NCBI RefSeq assembly: GCF_049306965.1
Contig: NC_133181.1
Location: 51,576,001 to 51,640,000, forward strand
From: Danio rerio
Taxonomy: Eukaryota; Chordata; Actinopteri; Cypriniformes; Danionidae
Reading direction: 5' to 3'
Length of the DNA: 64,000 nucleotides
Shown one piece after another: positions 11,528 to 23,767 of this stretch (its first letter is position 1; the number at the start of each line of letters is the position of its first letter). The translations under genes and the position numbers were made by a program. A model generated the notes under the pieces. That model searched no databases. It worked only from the letters and a program-made list of their open reading frames with translations, and was not told the origin of the DNA.

Positions 11528-12335
11528 CATTCATTTTCTTTTCGGCTTAGTCCCTTCATTAACACAACGGAATGAACCGGCAACTTATCCAGCATGTTTA
11601 TGCAACGAATGCCTTTCCAGCTGCAATCCATCATTGGGAAACACCCATACACTCATTTACACCCAGACACTACGGGCATTTGATCACCCAATTCACTCAT
11701 AGCACATGTCTTTGGACTTGTGGGGGAAACCGGAGGAAACCGACGTGAACAAGGGGAGCAGGGACGGATTTAGTGATTTGGGGCCCCAAGCAATTGCAGC
11801 CATGTGGCCCTAAAGTTCTAAAATGCACCTTTTGTACTTTCATTTATTTCAATGCTGTTATTTTCGCCGTTATATAACTTGCTCTCTTTTTCTACATTTT
11901 ATTTTAATGCAGAATAACATGTAAAGCATCTTGTAACACCTTATAAAACTTTTGAATTTGAAATCACAACTAAAAATTGAACTAATTCAATAAATGAAGA
12001 ATTTAGTTTTTAAAATTAAATCTACTGATTTGTCTGGTCCATGATTAAGGGTGGGGGACACATTTGCGCAGATGTAATAACTACATCCAAATTTTCATCA
12101 TACAAATTATAATGGGAAAAATGTTATATAATTTATATAGGTATAATTCTAGGTATTTATTTAGGGGTCCTCTGATTTCCTGGAGCCCTAAGCGGCTGCT
12201 TACCTTGCTTATTGGTTAAATCCGTCCCTGAAGGGGAGAACATGCAGACTCCACACAGAAATACTAACTGACATAGCTGGCTCGAACCAACGGCCTTCTT
12301 GCTGTGAGGCGACAGCGCTACCCACTACACCACCA
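11528..12335 (-). mobile_element. DANA-type SINE (minus), split by a hAT MITE
   Basis: Minus-oriented SINE. The tail side starts attcattttcttttcggctta at about 11530, and the central blocks continue to 11758. The sequence resumes at 12231 with gagaacatgcagactccacaca and the tRNA-like head ends near 12335 (ggcgacagcgctacccac). The interruption is exactly the hAT-type element at 11759-12230. Confidence 0.88.
11759..12230. mobile_element. Non-autonomous hAT-type MITE, 472 bp, with 8-bp target duplication
   Basis: A perfect 14-bp TIR (CAGGGACGGATTTA at 11759-11772; TAAATCCGTCCCTG at 12217-12230) is flanked by a perfect 8-bp direct duplication AAGGGGAG (11751-11758 and 12231-12238). An 8-bp duplication and a CAG...CTG end are hallmarks of hAT elements. 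There is no coding capacity. It inserted into a pre-existing SINE, so it is the younger of the two. Confidence 0.92.
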
Positions 12336-12889
12336 ATTATGGACAAAATGAATAAAAATGAGAGAAGTTATTTTAAATTATATTATATATTCTTGAACAA
12401 TACGACAAAAATTGCAAGAGTTTTCTCCACTTCAAAACGTTCAAATAAATCTTTTACTGGATAAATTCTGTGTAAAATTTTAAAAAATACCCATCTTCAT
12501 TATTACTTATTAAAATGTATCTTTTAGTAACTATACTTCTACTTAATGTTTCCAAATTCAGATGACCTGAAGACTGTTGAACATTTGACCATTTTGACGG
12601 ATGTAAACAATGCCATAACGTATCGAAAACAAAACCAACTTAACCGCGCTCTTCCAGTTTTACATTTTTTATTTTTATAGCTTTCCGAGAGTCCAAAAAT
12701 GGCACGTAGCGTACTAATAATGTTATGACAGCTGCTTTAACGCTAAGTTATGACAGAATTACCTCTTGCTACAGTTATGAAATAGTTTGAAATGCTTATG
12801 GGCCAGCGACATCAACATGAACACACTGAAATGGTCTATATGAGTATTTGTTTGTGCGATGTGACAGCTGTGTTGAATCAATTAATTTA

Positions 12890-12998
12890 AAATCGACGTC
12901 ACGCGTTTCAAACGGAGGTCAGTTAAAAACCGTTGGTGGTCATTAGAGTCCTATTCAACACAAAGTCCGTCGAGAAGCTTTGGTGACTTGTTTAAAGG
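12890..12998 (+). promoter_or_regulatory. Putative sycp1 promoter and non-coding first exon
   Basis: The first sycp1 coding exon is preceded by an acceptor (ccacag, ending 13249), so at least one upstream non-coding exon is expected. The best candidate ends at ...gacttgtttaaag|gtaaaac near 12998. No TATA box is evident. This is inferred from splice signals only; a cDNA 5' end would settle it. Confidence 0.4.
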
Positions 12999-13250
12999 TA
13001 AAACTTGTTTTTAAAAATATGTTTACGTACATAAACGCGACTTATAATAAAACAACAGTAACAAATAAGGTTACTTTAGCAGTCTTTTTTGCTTTTATTA
13101 TCAGCCGAATTCCATCAATCGCATCTACTCGACTCGACGTTTCTTATTCTGCTAGCATGTCAAAGGGGAAAACCTCAACACTAAAGCATTTCGGTGTATA
13201 CATTAGTTCTGAGGGTTTTTGAAGTGATATATTTCGTTTGACTCCACAGC

Positions 13251-16200
13251 ATGCAAAAAGCATTCAACTTCAAACTGTTGGTGCCCTCAAGAGCTCATTT
13301 ACATCAAGTGTCTGCAGTGAAGCCTCAGGAAACAGGCTTGTTTGAAGAAAAAACGCTTTTTTCTGCTTCAAATCAGGTTGGCAAACTTCTTTGTTTGTGG
13401 TACAATGTTGCTAACGTTATTTGACCTCTGGCTGCTAAAACTACTGTGTGAGCGTTTAATTGTTGGATGATGCCAGTATTTTTATTTGTAGAGTTATAGT
13501 AAGTGTTCAGATATGGAGACGAGCCTGCCATTTCCATCCAAAATGGTGCTTCCTACTAAGTCACCAAGGGCTGGTAAGGTTTAAATAAATTCAAAGGTGT
13601 ATTGTAATAAATAGTTGGCTTTATGTGAATGTCATTCTTAAAAGCAACATTGGACGTACATTATTCATATTCCTTTATTCTTCAAGAGGGTATGAAGAAG
13701 GCTGCAGTCTTGCCAATGGAAAAGGAAGAGGTCTGATTTAATTCTTATTTAATTTTGTATTGAAGTGTATTGCTTAAAAGGTGAATTAAACATTCATTTT
13801 ATGTTTTACAATGGTTTAAGGCCTGTGTTGTAAATTCATTGCATAATAGAAATATATCAAAGTACTGTAAATTACCAAGGAGCTTTTTGTTGTTGTTGCA
13901 TTGTAGACGTCTTTAAGATCTAGCCAGCTGTACTCCAAACTGCTCGATGAAGCTGAGAAAATCAAACTCTGGAAGTTCAGAACCGATTCAGATATTTCAC
14001 AAAAAGACAGAAAAATTCAGGAGAACAGAAAAACCATAGAGACACAGCGCAAAGCTATTCAGGAGCTGCAGGTAAATTTCATCAGCAAATACAAGTACAT
14101 TACATGCATTTGTTTTTGCCTGCCTTATACTGAAGAACGAATACTTAATTTATCATGTATGTCCTTTGCAGTTCGCAAATGAAAGTCTAAGCATTAAATT
14201 AGAGGATCAACTCAATGAGAATGAAGACCTTAGAAATAAGTATGTACATCTCCTTTGTTAAAATCTATATTACATTTTGTATACTATTGTTTTTATCATG
14301 ATTATTTTTATTATGCAGAACTAATGCAACCAGAAATTTGTGTAACATACTAAAGGACACATTTGAGAGAACTGCTGAGAAAATGAATTTTTGTAAGTGT
14401 GACAGAACATTATAACATGATTAATGTCATATTGCATAATAGCAAATTATTAATTCGATGCCAGTTATTAGTGAACAGTAATGTGTTTTTTACTTTGCCT
14501 GAATAGTTGAAGCTGAACGAGAAGAAACTCATGATCTGTTCATGCAGATCAGTGAGAATGTTCAGGTAACTATATCATTTTTATTTTCCTATTTTATATA
14601 TTGTGTATATTTTTTATTTATTCACCTGGCACTGTAATTTGTTCATTTGCAGAGGATGGTGGCAGCATTTGAAAGTCTTCGGAAGCAGGCAGAAGCAGAT
14701 CAGCAGGATATGTTAAAATGTGCTTTTTTATTATTCAGGGTTTCTGCGGGGTGTTAAAGTCTTAATGTTTAAAATCCCAAAATCTAAATTTTCTGAGTTA
14801 AAAGTTTTAAATTTACTGGAATATTGAGTTGTAGGTCTTAAATCTTTTTTTAAACAAGTCCTAAATTTAATGTATGGATACAAGTAGAGGTTGCTTGTTT
14901 TTACACAATATTTAAATATTTTAATATTTAAAATATTTTTCTAAGAAATGTCTAAAATATTTTTTAAATGTATTAATAATTTATTATTTTGTTATTAAAT
15001 GTATTAAATTATTTCTTTTTTTGATTGGGCAAATAAAAATCTTTTCTATCTTGGCCATTTGAAAAATTCCTTAGTCTTTAGCTCTTTATGAGTCTATAAT
15101 TTAATTCAAACGGTCTTAATGTCTTAAAGTCTTAAATTTAACTTGATAAAACCTGCAGAAACCCTGTTATTCATCGGTTTTACGAATGTACTGTATTTGC
15201 AACAACGTAATGAAATATTTAAACTATCCTGCAGTAAGAGAATGCCTTGCACAGTTTGAAGATCTTAAAGTGCAGCTTGAGAGTGAATGCCATTTCAAGG
15301 AGGAGCAGGTAAGTGCCTTTGCTTATGAGTCTTTCGTTCATCCTGAAGAGGGCAGTGTTTGCTTGAATAATTATGAGTTTGAATAGTGTTACATTCAGTA
15401 ACATTCACCTGTATTTGTTTCCCTATTGTAACTAAACACTCATTTTGTTGATTTATTTATTTTTTATTATTTTTTTTAAGGTTGCCATTTTTCAAGAAAA
15501 ACTCCAAAAGAAAGAGAATGATTTCAAAGATGTTTCCCTCAAACTTCAGGAGACACAGCACATCTGCAGTGTGCTAGAGGAGTCTTCAAGTATGAATTAA
15601 TGAAACATTTGTATCAACACTTCCTTGAAGTCATTTAAGATTCTTTATGTTGTTTATAGGAAAACACCAGGAACTACTCCACAGTGCTACACAGGACCGA
15701 GAAGCACTTGAAGAGAAGCTCAATGTGATACAGCAGCTCAAATGGGAGCTGGAGGTTTGTTCTTGTACAAAATCTGATTATTCAAACTTGCTAGTAAAAA
15801 CATTAAATGCTACATATTACGTCACCTTTCCAAGGAAAACCAGAGAGTCTTAACTTACAAACTTGAACAAACCATGGAAAACCATGAGAAACTTTTTCAA
15901 AAGAAAGACACAGAAATAGAGGACCTGAACAACATCAAAGAGCAACGGACAAACCAACTTGCGGATATGCAGCTGACAGTGAATTCTTTGCAGTCCTCAC
16001 TAACGTCTGAAATACAGAGGTATGTTAAAGAGAGCATATCAGGACAAGTACTAGCATGTTTTGCAAATCCAGCTCAAGCCCATAGCACAAGTAAGCAAGA
16101 AATGCAATATTTAAGACCTTAAAAAATTCATGATTCCTTTGTTTTCTTAGGGCACAAGACCTTGAGACAAAACTAAGCTCAGTGATGAATGATCTCAGTG

Positions 16201-19200
16201 AAAAAAATGCAGAAATAGGTGTGTTAGAACTGTTCGTGTTAAGAAAAAATTACACAGCTGCTGCTTTATACTATTCTAACATCACCGTTTCCACCGTCTC
16301 TAATCAGAAGTTACCAAGAGCCAAAATGTGGACCACTGCGAGCAATTACAGATACTCAGAAAAGACCTGGTATATATTTACAGCTGTTTGAGCATTCACA
16401 TTATTTGCTATATGCATTTATGAAACACAATAGCTACATTTCCATCCACCTATTTTTAAAAAATCACTTTATGGAAACGCCAAGATGCACATAAATCTTG
16501 AAAATGCACATAAAAAGAGATAACAGATATGTGCATAACAGATTAGGAAAAACTTTTTATTCGATAAGAAAAGATGCGCATAAACTATGATGGTAACACT
16601 TTTACCAAACAAATTACAGTATGAACATTGAAAATGGTCATGTGATGTTATAAGAGATCATGTAATGATAAAAATGTGAGTGAATGGGCAAACCAGAAGG
16701 CTGAGCACACTGTAAAACATCTGAAATTTAGTTTTGGTCATGCTAAAACACCTTAACTGTTACAGTATTAGTGTTATTATATTATTAATGACCTCCAGAA
16801 CTGTCAAGAGCGTCTGCACTCCGTGTCTCATGCCTTCAGAGGCCACCGGCCATTCATTGTGTTATGGCATTTGTCTGCTGAGGTGCAAGTCATTTATTAA
16901 ATAACGAAAAGCTTCTCCTACCCTAGCAAATTTCATTTTTACTGTTGATATTAGGTGCCAGTTTATCAGGCATTGACGATTTTGTTCTTTTTGACTAGTT
17001 GGATGGAAACGCTGCTGTATTTGCTCATCTTTTATGTGACATTCAAGTTTTTCACAAAGTTAATTTGCATTTTTGGATGGAAACTTAGCTAATGTTTGTG
17101 TAACAGGATGAGAAGTCCAACTCTCTTTGGTCCATAAAGGAGGAATTAAAGGCTAATGAGACTCAGATACTCAAACTGATTACCTCACTTGAAGAGAAAC
17201 AAAGTGAAGCAAATCATTTGAAGGTAAGAGAGTCTTTAAGCATTCATCAATGTTTGTGAAAACAATTTTTAATAATGGGGATCTTAACTAACATTTAACT
17301 CCCTCAGGACACAGTAGAGAACATCACCACAGAAAATAAAAGCATGCAGGAGACCCTGACTAAAGTTAGATGTGAAAATGAAAACCTTCAAGAACAAGTC
17401 AGTTTGAAAGAGGTAAAGAGGTTGTTTCTATGTTTGTGCATTTGAGACGCATTTTGTTTTAAGTTTTCATTATATTACACAGGAAATATTAATTTAAATT
17501 AAAGGATGTGAATGAATGTGGTCAAACAGATTGCATGTTCGATTCATTCTAGGCTAAATTGAAAGAGATGGAGGAAGAATTGTCAGGAGCTTTAGAGAGT
17601 CGTTGTAAATCATCAAAAAAGGTGGAAAAATTGGAGAGGGACATAAAACAAGAGAAGTAAGTTTAAAATGTTTATGTATTATTATTATTTATTTATTTTA
17701 AATCTGGAACTGAATCTCTCATGTTAAAAACAATGAATGTAAATGTCTGGTATATATAATGCTTACTATTTAATATACTGTACAGCTACAGTCTGCACAG
17801 GTGGTTATACAAGCAATGGAATTTAGCTTTTAGTTCCAAAATATATTTGCAGATAATTGTGTTGCGAGAACGTTTATGTGGAAACAGGGTAAAAAGAATA
17901 TGAGATTAAACTGATATGCAAGTTACAGTTCCTATAATGCTAAAGAATAAGTGAGATCTGTTCAGTGTTATGGAACTTGTTTTCTTGTCTTCAAGGGAAA
18001 AAAATAAGGAGCTGAAACTGAAGCTTAATGACCTGCAGACACAGAAAGACACCATTCAAAAGCAGGCAGAGAGTGGTGCCTTAGAAAAGAAAGTCCTTCA
18101 GTGTCAACTAATGGTTTGTAAAATAAATCAAGATTCTAGGTGCTTTAAATATGAAATTTGACCTGTTTGACCTTATATAATGTTTTTGTTTATTTACAGG
18201 AAAGCAAAGCAAATGCAGAAAGAGAGAAGACTGAAGTAGAGAAACTTGAGAGAGAAAAACGACAGCTTCAGTAAGATTAGAAGAGACATTTTATTGCAGC
18301 TTTGAAGATTTAGTTTTATTTGTAGTTTTAGGTTTTCTACTATGAACACTTTTCATTTTTCAGAGAGCAGGTAGATATTTTATCAGCAAAAATCACTGGG
18401 CAAGATGAAGAGAGTAGAAATGTTCAGGAGCAGTTGAGAGAGAGTGTATGTTTATACTATTGTACACTTACAATTCTTGAAGTTTGGAAGGGTATTTCGT
18501 CTAACAGCAATTCATGTTTAATAATTCCAATAGGGCAAAGGTGCAAAGAAAGAACTTCTGATGAAAGACAAGCAAATCAAAGCTCTGGACACAAAAGTAA
18601 AGAAAACATATACAACTAAATTGTGCATATATGCACTGTTGTGCTCAAAATCATTATGTCATTATCTTTTGTTTAGCTGACTAATCTTAAAACAAAACTA
18701 GAAACCAAAACAAAGGCTCACGAAGAATGTCTGAAAGAGGTATGTCATTTACTTACTATTATTTTGGTCAATGGATCATGTTTAATTCAATCATGGTGAC
18801 AACAGTTGTTTAAATGGTATCCAGTAAGAGTGTTTTATATACCTTATTATACAATATTTGACATTTCTTCTTGTAGGTGAAGGAATTGAAGGAAGATTTG
18901 GATCGTGTAAAGAAACATCACAACGAGGAGCTTCAGAAAATAAGATCAGACCTTCATGAGAAATCCACATCTGAGGCACAACTCGACCTTGAGGTGTTTT
19001 TTTTATTTTATTTTATTTTTTATTGTAATGCAGTACCTACAAAAGAAGCATAAAGTGATCCTAAATTGTTTAAAATATTTTGTTTGCAGGTGCATAAATT
19101 GAAGCAAACAGCCACGGAAGCATTGAAGAATAAAGATGAGACCGAAATCAAATGCCAGCAGAAGATATCAGACATGGTTGCTTTGATGGAGAGGCACAAG

Positions 19201-20907
19201 GTATTTTTCATTTTTTTTAAGTTCCTTTATGTTCACTGAAGTTCTAAAATATGTAGCATTTACACATTTGTTATGTTTTTTCCCTTTTTTCCAGCATGAG
19301 TATGACAAAATGTTAGAAGAAAAAGATGCAGAGCTGAGTGAAAAACGAATGAAAGAAGCTGAAGTCAATGCAAGCAAAGCCTCACTGGTATTTATTTGAA
19401 CTTTTTATGGCCTAACTTAACAACTTGCAATTTAATTTGGTAATCAGAATTCAATTATGAAATATTATTCATAAATCCACATTGTTTTTGTGGCGGTCAA
19501 ATAAAGTCTGCATAACAGGACTTAGATTCTTTAGTTCAGGGGTGCCCAAACTCCGACCTGTAGGGACGGTGTCCTGCATATTTTAGTTTCAACCCCAATT
19601 AAACACGCATAAACCAGCTAATCAAGCTTTTTCTAGCTATACTAGAAACTTCCAGATTGTGTTCAAGGAAGTTGGAGCTAAACTATGCAGGACACCGGCC
19701 TTTTAGGTTGGAGTTTGGACACCCCTGCTTTAGTGGTATAATAAAGAGTTTTGGGATTGAAAATATAACTGCTAATAAATGCCTCTAAATTTAGGAACTG
19801 GAGCTGTCCCACTTGCAAGTGGAGAATGATGAGCTGAGAGAACAACTTGAAAAGCTAAAAGCAGAAAAGGTGGTCCTGAAGACACCAGTGTCACGTTGTG
19901 AAAAAGACACACTTCAGCAGGTATCAAATCTTGTCAGTTGAAATACCAAATGTGTACATGGCAATTGAAAGAGAACAGTGAAATATAAAAATCTTGTTTT
20001 AGATAACTGACAACAAAGCAAAGAAAGGTAGAAACAAAATGTCCAAAACACCTAAAGCTAGCTGCACGAAGAGGAATGTTTACAATCTTTTAAATGATGA
20101 AGAAAATGAATCTCCAACAAGCAATGCATCTTGCACTCCTGCTGTAGGTTTCATTCCATTATCATTTTGTATGTTCATATTATTCACATCTACCATCTAA
20201 CAGTTTCTTTGTTTTATTATTGATGTAAGCGAGAAGTGCAGGAAGTCCTTCATAACCCATTATGGACCCGGAGCAAAGCAACTGGAACAACGCCTCAAAT
20301 AAAGGTATGGTGCAGCCTGAACAGTTTACGCTAGTCATCATTCATCTTAGGCGTTTATATGAGCCAGTCTATTTTCTGCTTCAGTCATTCCGAATTCGCA
20401 CACCTCCCACACCTGCGATTATGGGGTCTTGGAAGAAAAATATTTTGAAGCTGGACCCGAAGTCAGACACCTCAGACAGCAATGATATACTGGTAATTTT
20501 TTAACACTAGTAACTTACCTACACATTGACATTTAGGTTTGTGGCTTGTGCTACTCTTTCTTGATATACTATATCTGGTGTACAGAGTTTCTCTCCAAGA
20601 CCCGTTAAATCAAAGAAACCAATGCAGCCAAAAGATCCAAACACAGAGAGCCTGGACATGTTTAACAAGGTAAAAAGAAGCACACATTAAAACAGTTTTA
20701 TTAAACATAGACTTTTTATCATTCTTTTTTTTACTGTCAACATGTGCAAATGATGTACAGGTGCAGGTGCAGAGTTCATTCATGAATAAGTCTCCAGGTA
20801 CAGCGTTGAAACTGGCTGCGATAAAGCGAATGCGAGATGCTGGATGGACCACCGTCAGCAGTTCAGATAAGAAGAAAAAAAAAGTAACAGACAAAATCTT
20901 TGCTTGA
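13251..20907 (+). CDS. sycp1: Synaptonemal complex protein 1, complete
   Basis: Transverse-filament protein of the synaptonemal complex. It bridges paired homologues in meiotic prophase by coiled-coil self-assembly. Coding exons: 13251-13376, 13492-13573, 13687-13730, 13907-14071, 14172-14239, 14319-14392, 14507-14565, 14653-14719, 15235-15308, 15481-15589, 15660-15754, 15835-16019, 16151-16218, 16308-16369, 17107-17223, 17308-17412, 17553-17656, 17996-18113, 18200-18270, 18364-18445, 18534-18596, 18677-18739, 18877-18993, 19090-19200, 19295-19387, 19795-19920, 20003-20143, 20230-20304, 20385-20492, 20586-20669, 20761-20907. They total 3003 bases, in frame: 1000 residues (human 976). Conserved parts seen are the N-terminal VSAVKPQ, the core ENRKTIETQRKAIQELQ and NATRNLCNILK, a Lys/Glu-rich heptad coiled coil to about residue 780, ISDMVALMERHKHEYDKM, and the basic C-terminus with SPGTALKLAAIKRMRDAGW. 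Expression is expected in germ cells. AATAAA follows at 21237-21242. Confidence 0.97.
14736..15166. mobile_element. MITE with CAGGGTTTCTGC terminal inverted repeats
   Basis: It starts CAGGGTTTCTGCGGGG at 14736 and ends CTGCAGAAACCCTG at 15166, and the subterminal taaagtctta is repeated in both ends. The flanks ttatt/ttatt look like part of a target duplication. It lies in a sycp1 intron and carries no genes. It is hAT-like by the CAG...CTG ends. Confidence 0.75.
16432..17090. mobile_element. MITE with TTTCCATCCA terminal inverted repeats
   Basis: The left end agctacatttccatccacc (16432) mirrors the right end ggatggaaacttagct (17075-17090). The interior repeats the motif (tggatggaaacgctgc near 17001) and has tgcataa-rich subterminal blocks. 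A fragment of the same family occurs at 42235-42300 (catgtttccatccaaag). It lies in a sycp1 intron. Confidence 0.6.
19537..19727. mobile_element. Short hAT-type MITE, 191 bp
   Basis: Ends are CAGGGGTGCCCAAACTC and GAGTTTGGACACCCCTG. They are flanked by ctttagtt (19529-19536) and ctttagtg (19728-19735), a 7-of-8 target duplication. A related element lies at 26507-26699. It sits in a sycp1 intron. Confidence 0.85.
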
Positions 20908-21262
20908 AAGTGTTTTTGTTAAACATTACAGCTTCTGCTGAGTGAGCAAAAATATTTACATTATTTATTCTAAGGTTTCAGTAAACATTTTCTCCGTAAT
21001 ATCTTCGTTTAATATACAGTACCTTAAAATCTTTATTTAAATAACCTGTTCTGTCGCAGTTAGTTAAATACTTTGTTTACATTGTTTTGCTGTTGTTCAG
21101 TGACTTCATCAATTTGGAGATTTTAAAAAATGCAATTTAACAGTTAAATTTAACAAAAAATAAACTGTTCTTCTCTTGAAATTGATGCTTCATTTTAAAG
21201 TAGCATTTTCAGATTTTTTTAAATTTTGTTTTCTTTAATAAAAGTGGTTTGTTGCTGAGATC

Positions 21263-22455
21263 TCAAGGCTCTTGGTCTTGTGCTTGGAATGTCTGAAAGG
21301 TGGAGGTCTCATGGTCGAGTGCTTTGTCTTGATCCTCTCTCAGAAACTCTAAGCGGAACTGAGTGGGTCTGGAAGCAAATCCATATGCGTCTGTCTGGAA
21401 TTCTTCCTCGTTCTGGACTGTCATGGTGGGATTGTAAATCTGAGGGCCGTCATAGAGTCCTCCTGAAATGACCATTGTGTCATCTGCCACTGCAAATGGC
21501 TCACCTGTAAATGTAATATACAGACAACAATACTATTCTTAGTTTTCAGTGAACATTACATCTTTTTAATGACCGAAAACTAGACTCTAGATTAAATGTG
21601 CATGACTGATGGCATAGTGTTGAAAATGAATGATTTTCCTAGAATATAACCTATTTCTAGACTATTGTGTGGACTTTATTTAGTTAACATTGCTAATAAG
21701 ATCATAAACAGTTTTACTTTACCTGTATCATCATTCTGGAGACGGCGATGAGTATATTGGATACTTCTTTCTTTGCTCCTGCTGAACTTGTACACAAAGT
21801 GTACCAGAGTTACCAAAACTATTAGACCAAGGAGAACGCTGAAAAAAATGGTCAGAGACTGCTCTGAACGATTCAGACCTGCTAAAAAAGTAAAAGCGGG
21901 AATAATTAGGGAGGGTAAACACCTTTATTTGCTTTACATTTTTATTGCTGATTTATGTTTAAACCAACCTTGAGAGTCAATGACAGAATGTGTGCTGTTT
22001 GGAACTGTGTAAGTTATCGCTGTTGTTTCGGTCACTGGTTTCGTGCTTAACAATGTAGCCTTTTCCGTGCTGTTTGTGAAAGCGACTGCTGTTAAATTGG
22101 TGGTGGTGGTTGTTGAAGATGTGACCTTATCATTTTCTGTTGTAGTTGGGTGTTCTGCTGATGCTGTGACTGTCAAATTGCTCAGGGTGGTTCCTGAAGT
22201 ATTGTTCGTGGAGACAGTAGGGGTCATCTGGGTTGTCGAGCTGCTTTGAGTTGTTGTATTATTACTGTATACTGAATTGCTGGATGCATTTGAGGCATTG
22301 TTTGCTGTGTGGTTTCCTGTTGCATTCAGAGGTGGAGCTGTTGTTGCATTCTTCAGTGACTCATGGGTCTGTTGTGCATCCGTTATTTTATTTAAGACTA
22401 ATGTAAGTAGGATTAGTTGGCCCCATACCAAATGTCGAAAAGTAAACACACCCAT
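21263..22455 (-). CDS. Mucin-like type I membrane protein, not named
   Basis: Coding exons on the minus strand: 22455-21969, 21878-21723, 21504-21263; 885 bases in frame, 294 residues. The start MGVFTFRHLVWGQ is chosen because it gives a good signal peptide (hydrophobic LILLTLVLN, cleavage near ITDAQQ) and lies just inside an acceptor (gctgacag). An upstream in-frame ATG at 22497 would fall in the putative intron. Residues 28-160 are Ser/Thr/Asn-rich with about 11 N-glycosylation sequons and dense O-glycosylation potential. One membrane span follows (IFFSVLLGLIVLVTLVHFVY, about 171-190). The ~100-residue cytosolic tail is well ordered in composition (GGLYDGPQIYNPTM, YGFASRPTQFRLEFL), with Tyr-containing motifs that could be sorting or phosphorylation sites. 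It resembles a sialomucin such as endomucin-, PARM- or CD164-type proteins only in architecture; I do not assign a family. Confidence 0.82.
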
Positions 22456-23175
22456 GACTGTTGCAATTGCTGTCAGCTTTAAAACAAAACATAGCATATA
22501 TACAGAGCATAAGTCACTGTAGGTTCAGAGTTAAGAGTTGAGAGTTTCATACAGCTCATGGCCTAGTTTGCTGTGTTTTATCTGTATGTGGTGTTGACAT
22601 GTGGTTTCCTGCTAGGCGGTTTGCAAACTTTCCATTTGCGAAAGTATGTTTATTTCTGGTAAAGTGCATCAGCATGACTTCCTTTGTATTTTATCACTTA
22701 TTAATTCAACTTTACATGTTCTTGTACGAAACAATAGTTACTTCTGTGCTCAATATTTAAATGAACAATATGTACAATAAAATGAAATGCACACAATATG
22801 CGAGTTTAGAAGAACTCAGAGATATTTAGAAGATGACTCATAATGACTAAAATGGCGCTGACATGAAACTGAAGACAAGAAAGAACCACATGGTTTTGAA
22901 TAGACTAACAAACAACCATGACCGACCCATTTTTATTGATGCCAACCATCTCAGAATTTCCTCAAGTGGCCTCATGCTCTCGCAGACAATTTTAATTACT
23001 TTGCATCCAGTATAAGAACAAGTCATGTCAGAATCTTTTTAAAAACAGATATTGCTTGTCTCTTTTTGTTTTACAACTATCATCGCTTTTATCTCACATT
23101 CATTCACAGTGTTTGTGTTCTTGTAGTTTATATATAAAGACAGTATTTACATGTAAAAACAAGAGAAGAACTTAC

Positions 23176-23300
23176 CTGTAAGCTGAAACAAACTGTTGTA
23201 GTATAAGCAGGAAGTGCTTCGCAGCAGTTATTACCCTCCCCCCACCTGCTCGAGTCTTTTTCCACTCCCTAAAGAAAACAACTCGCTCGGCTCCACGTCA
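23176..23300 (-). promoter_or_regulatory. Putative non-coding first exon and promoter of the mucin-like gene
   Basis: On the minus strand a splice donor cttacag|gtaagttc lies at about 23176, preceded by aactgttgtagtataagcaggaagtg-type sequence (in plus orientation). This would join the acceptor just before the start codon. The block holds an ETS/PU.1-type core (AGGAAGT on plus, 23208-23214) and a CACC/GC-rich stretch (ccctccccccacctgctcgag at 23232-23252). It is inferred from motifs only. Confidence 0.45.
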
Positions 23301-23767
23301 AACAAACAGGTAGAAGGGGCTGGGCCTGAACGCCTGACTGCCTATTCTGGCAGTGAGGAGGCAGGTGTTCAGCCATTTTTAACACTTGCGCATACTTTAC
23401 ACTGATGCACATGTACTGTGTTTATCTTTTTGTATTGTATGTAAGAGCTGATTTATTAGATTGACACAGTCGTTCATCAATTTTTATTTCAAAACAGATT
23501 TAATACAAAGCATAAAACAAAATATTGAGGGGCAAACTATTTCATACTTGATCAGGAAAATCATAGAATTTAGCATTTATGCAAGCCCCTATAATATCAT
23601 TTAGAACACTTGCCTAAAAATAGAAATATTTACTATTCATTTATTGCTTCTCTTCTCTTGTGATGCATTATCATAATTTAGCAATTTCCACATGCATATA
23701 TACATATATCTATAAAACAGTTATAATTTACTATTTACATCATATGCAAAATGGTTTTATGTTACAT

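Noticed and set aside
12980-13222. 80-codon open frame just before sycp1
   Set aside because: It lies in the 5' intron of sycp1 and resembles no family; the sycp1 N-terminus starts at 13251.
22456-22497. Upstream in-frame ATG for the mucin-like gene (MLCFVLKL...)
   Set aside because: An acceptor-like gctgacag lies between it and MGVF, and a donor at 23176 fits a non-coding first exon. The MGVF start gives the better signal peptide.
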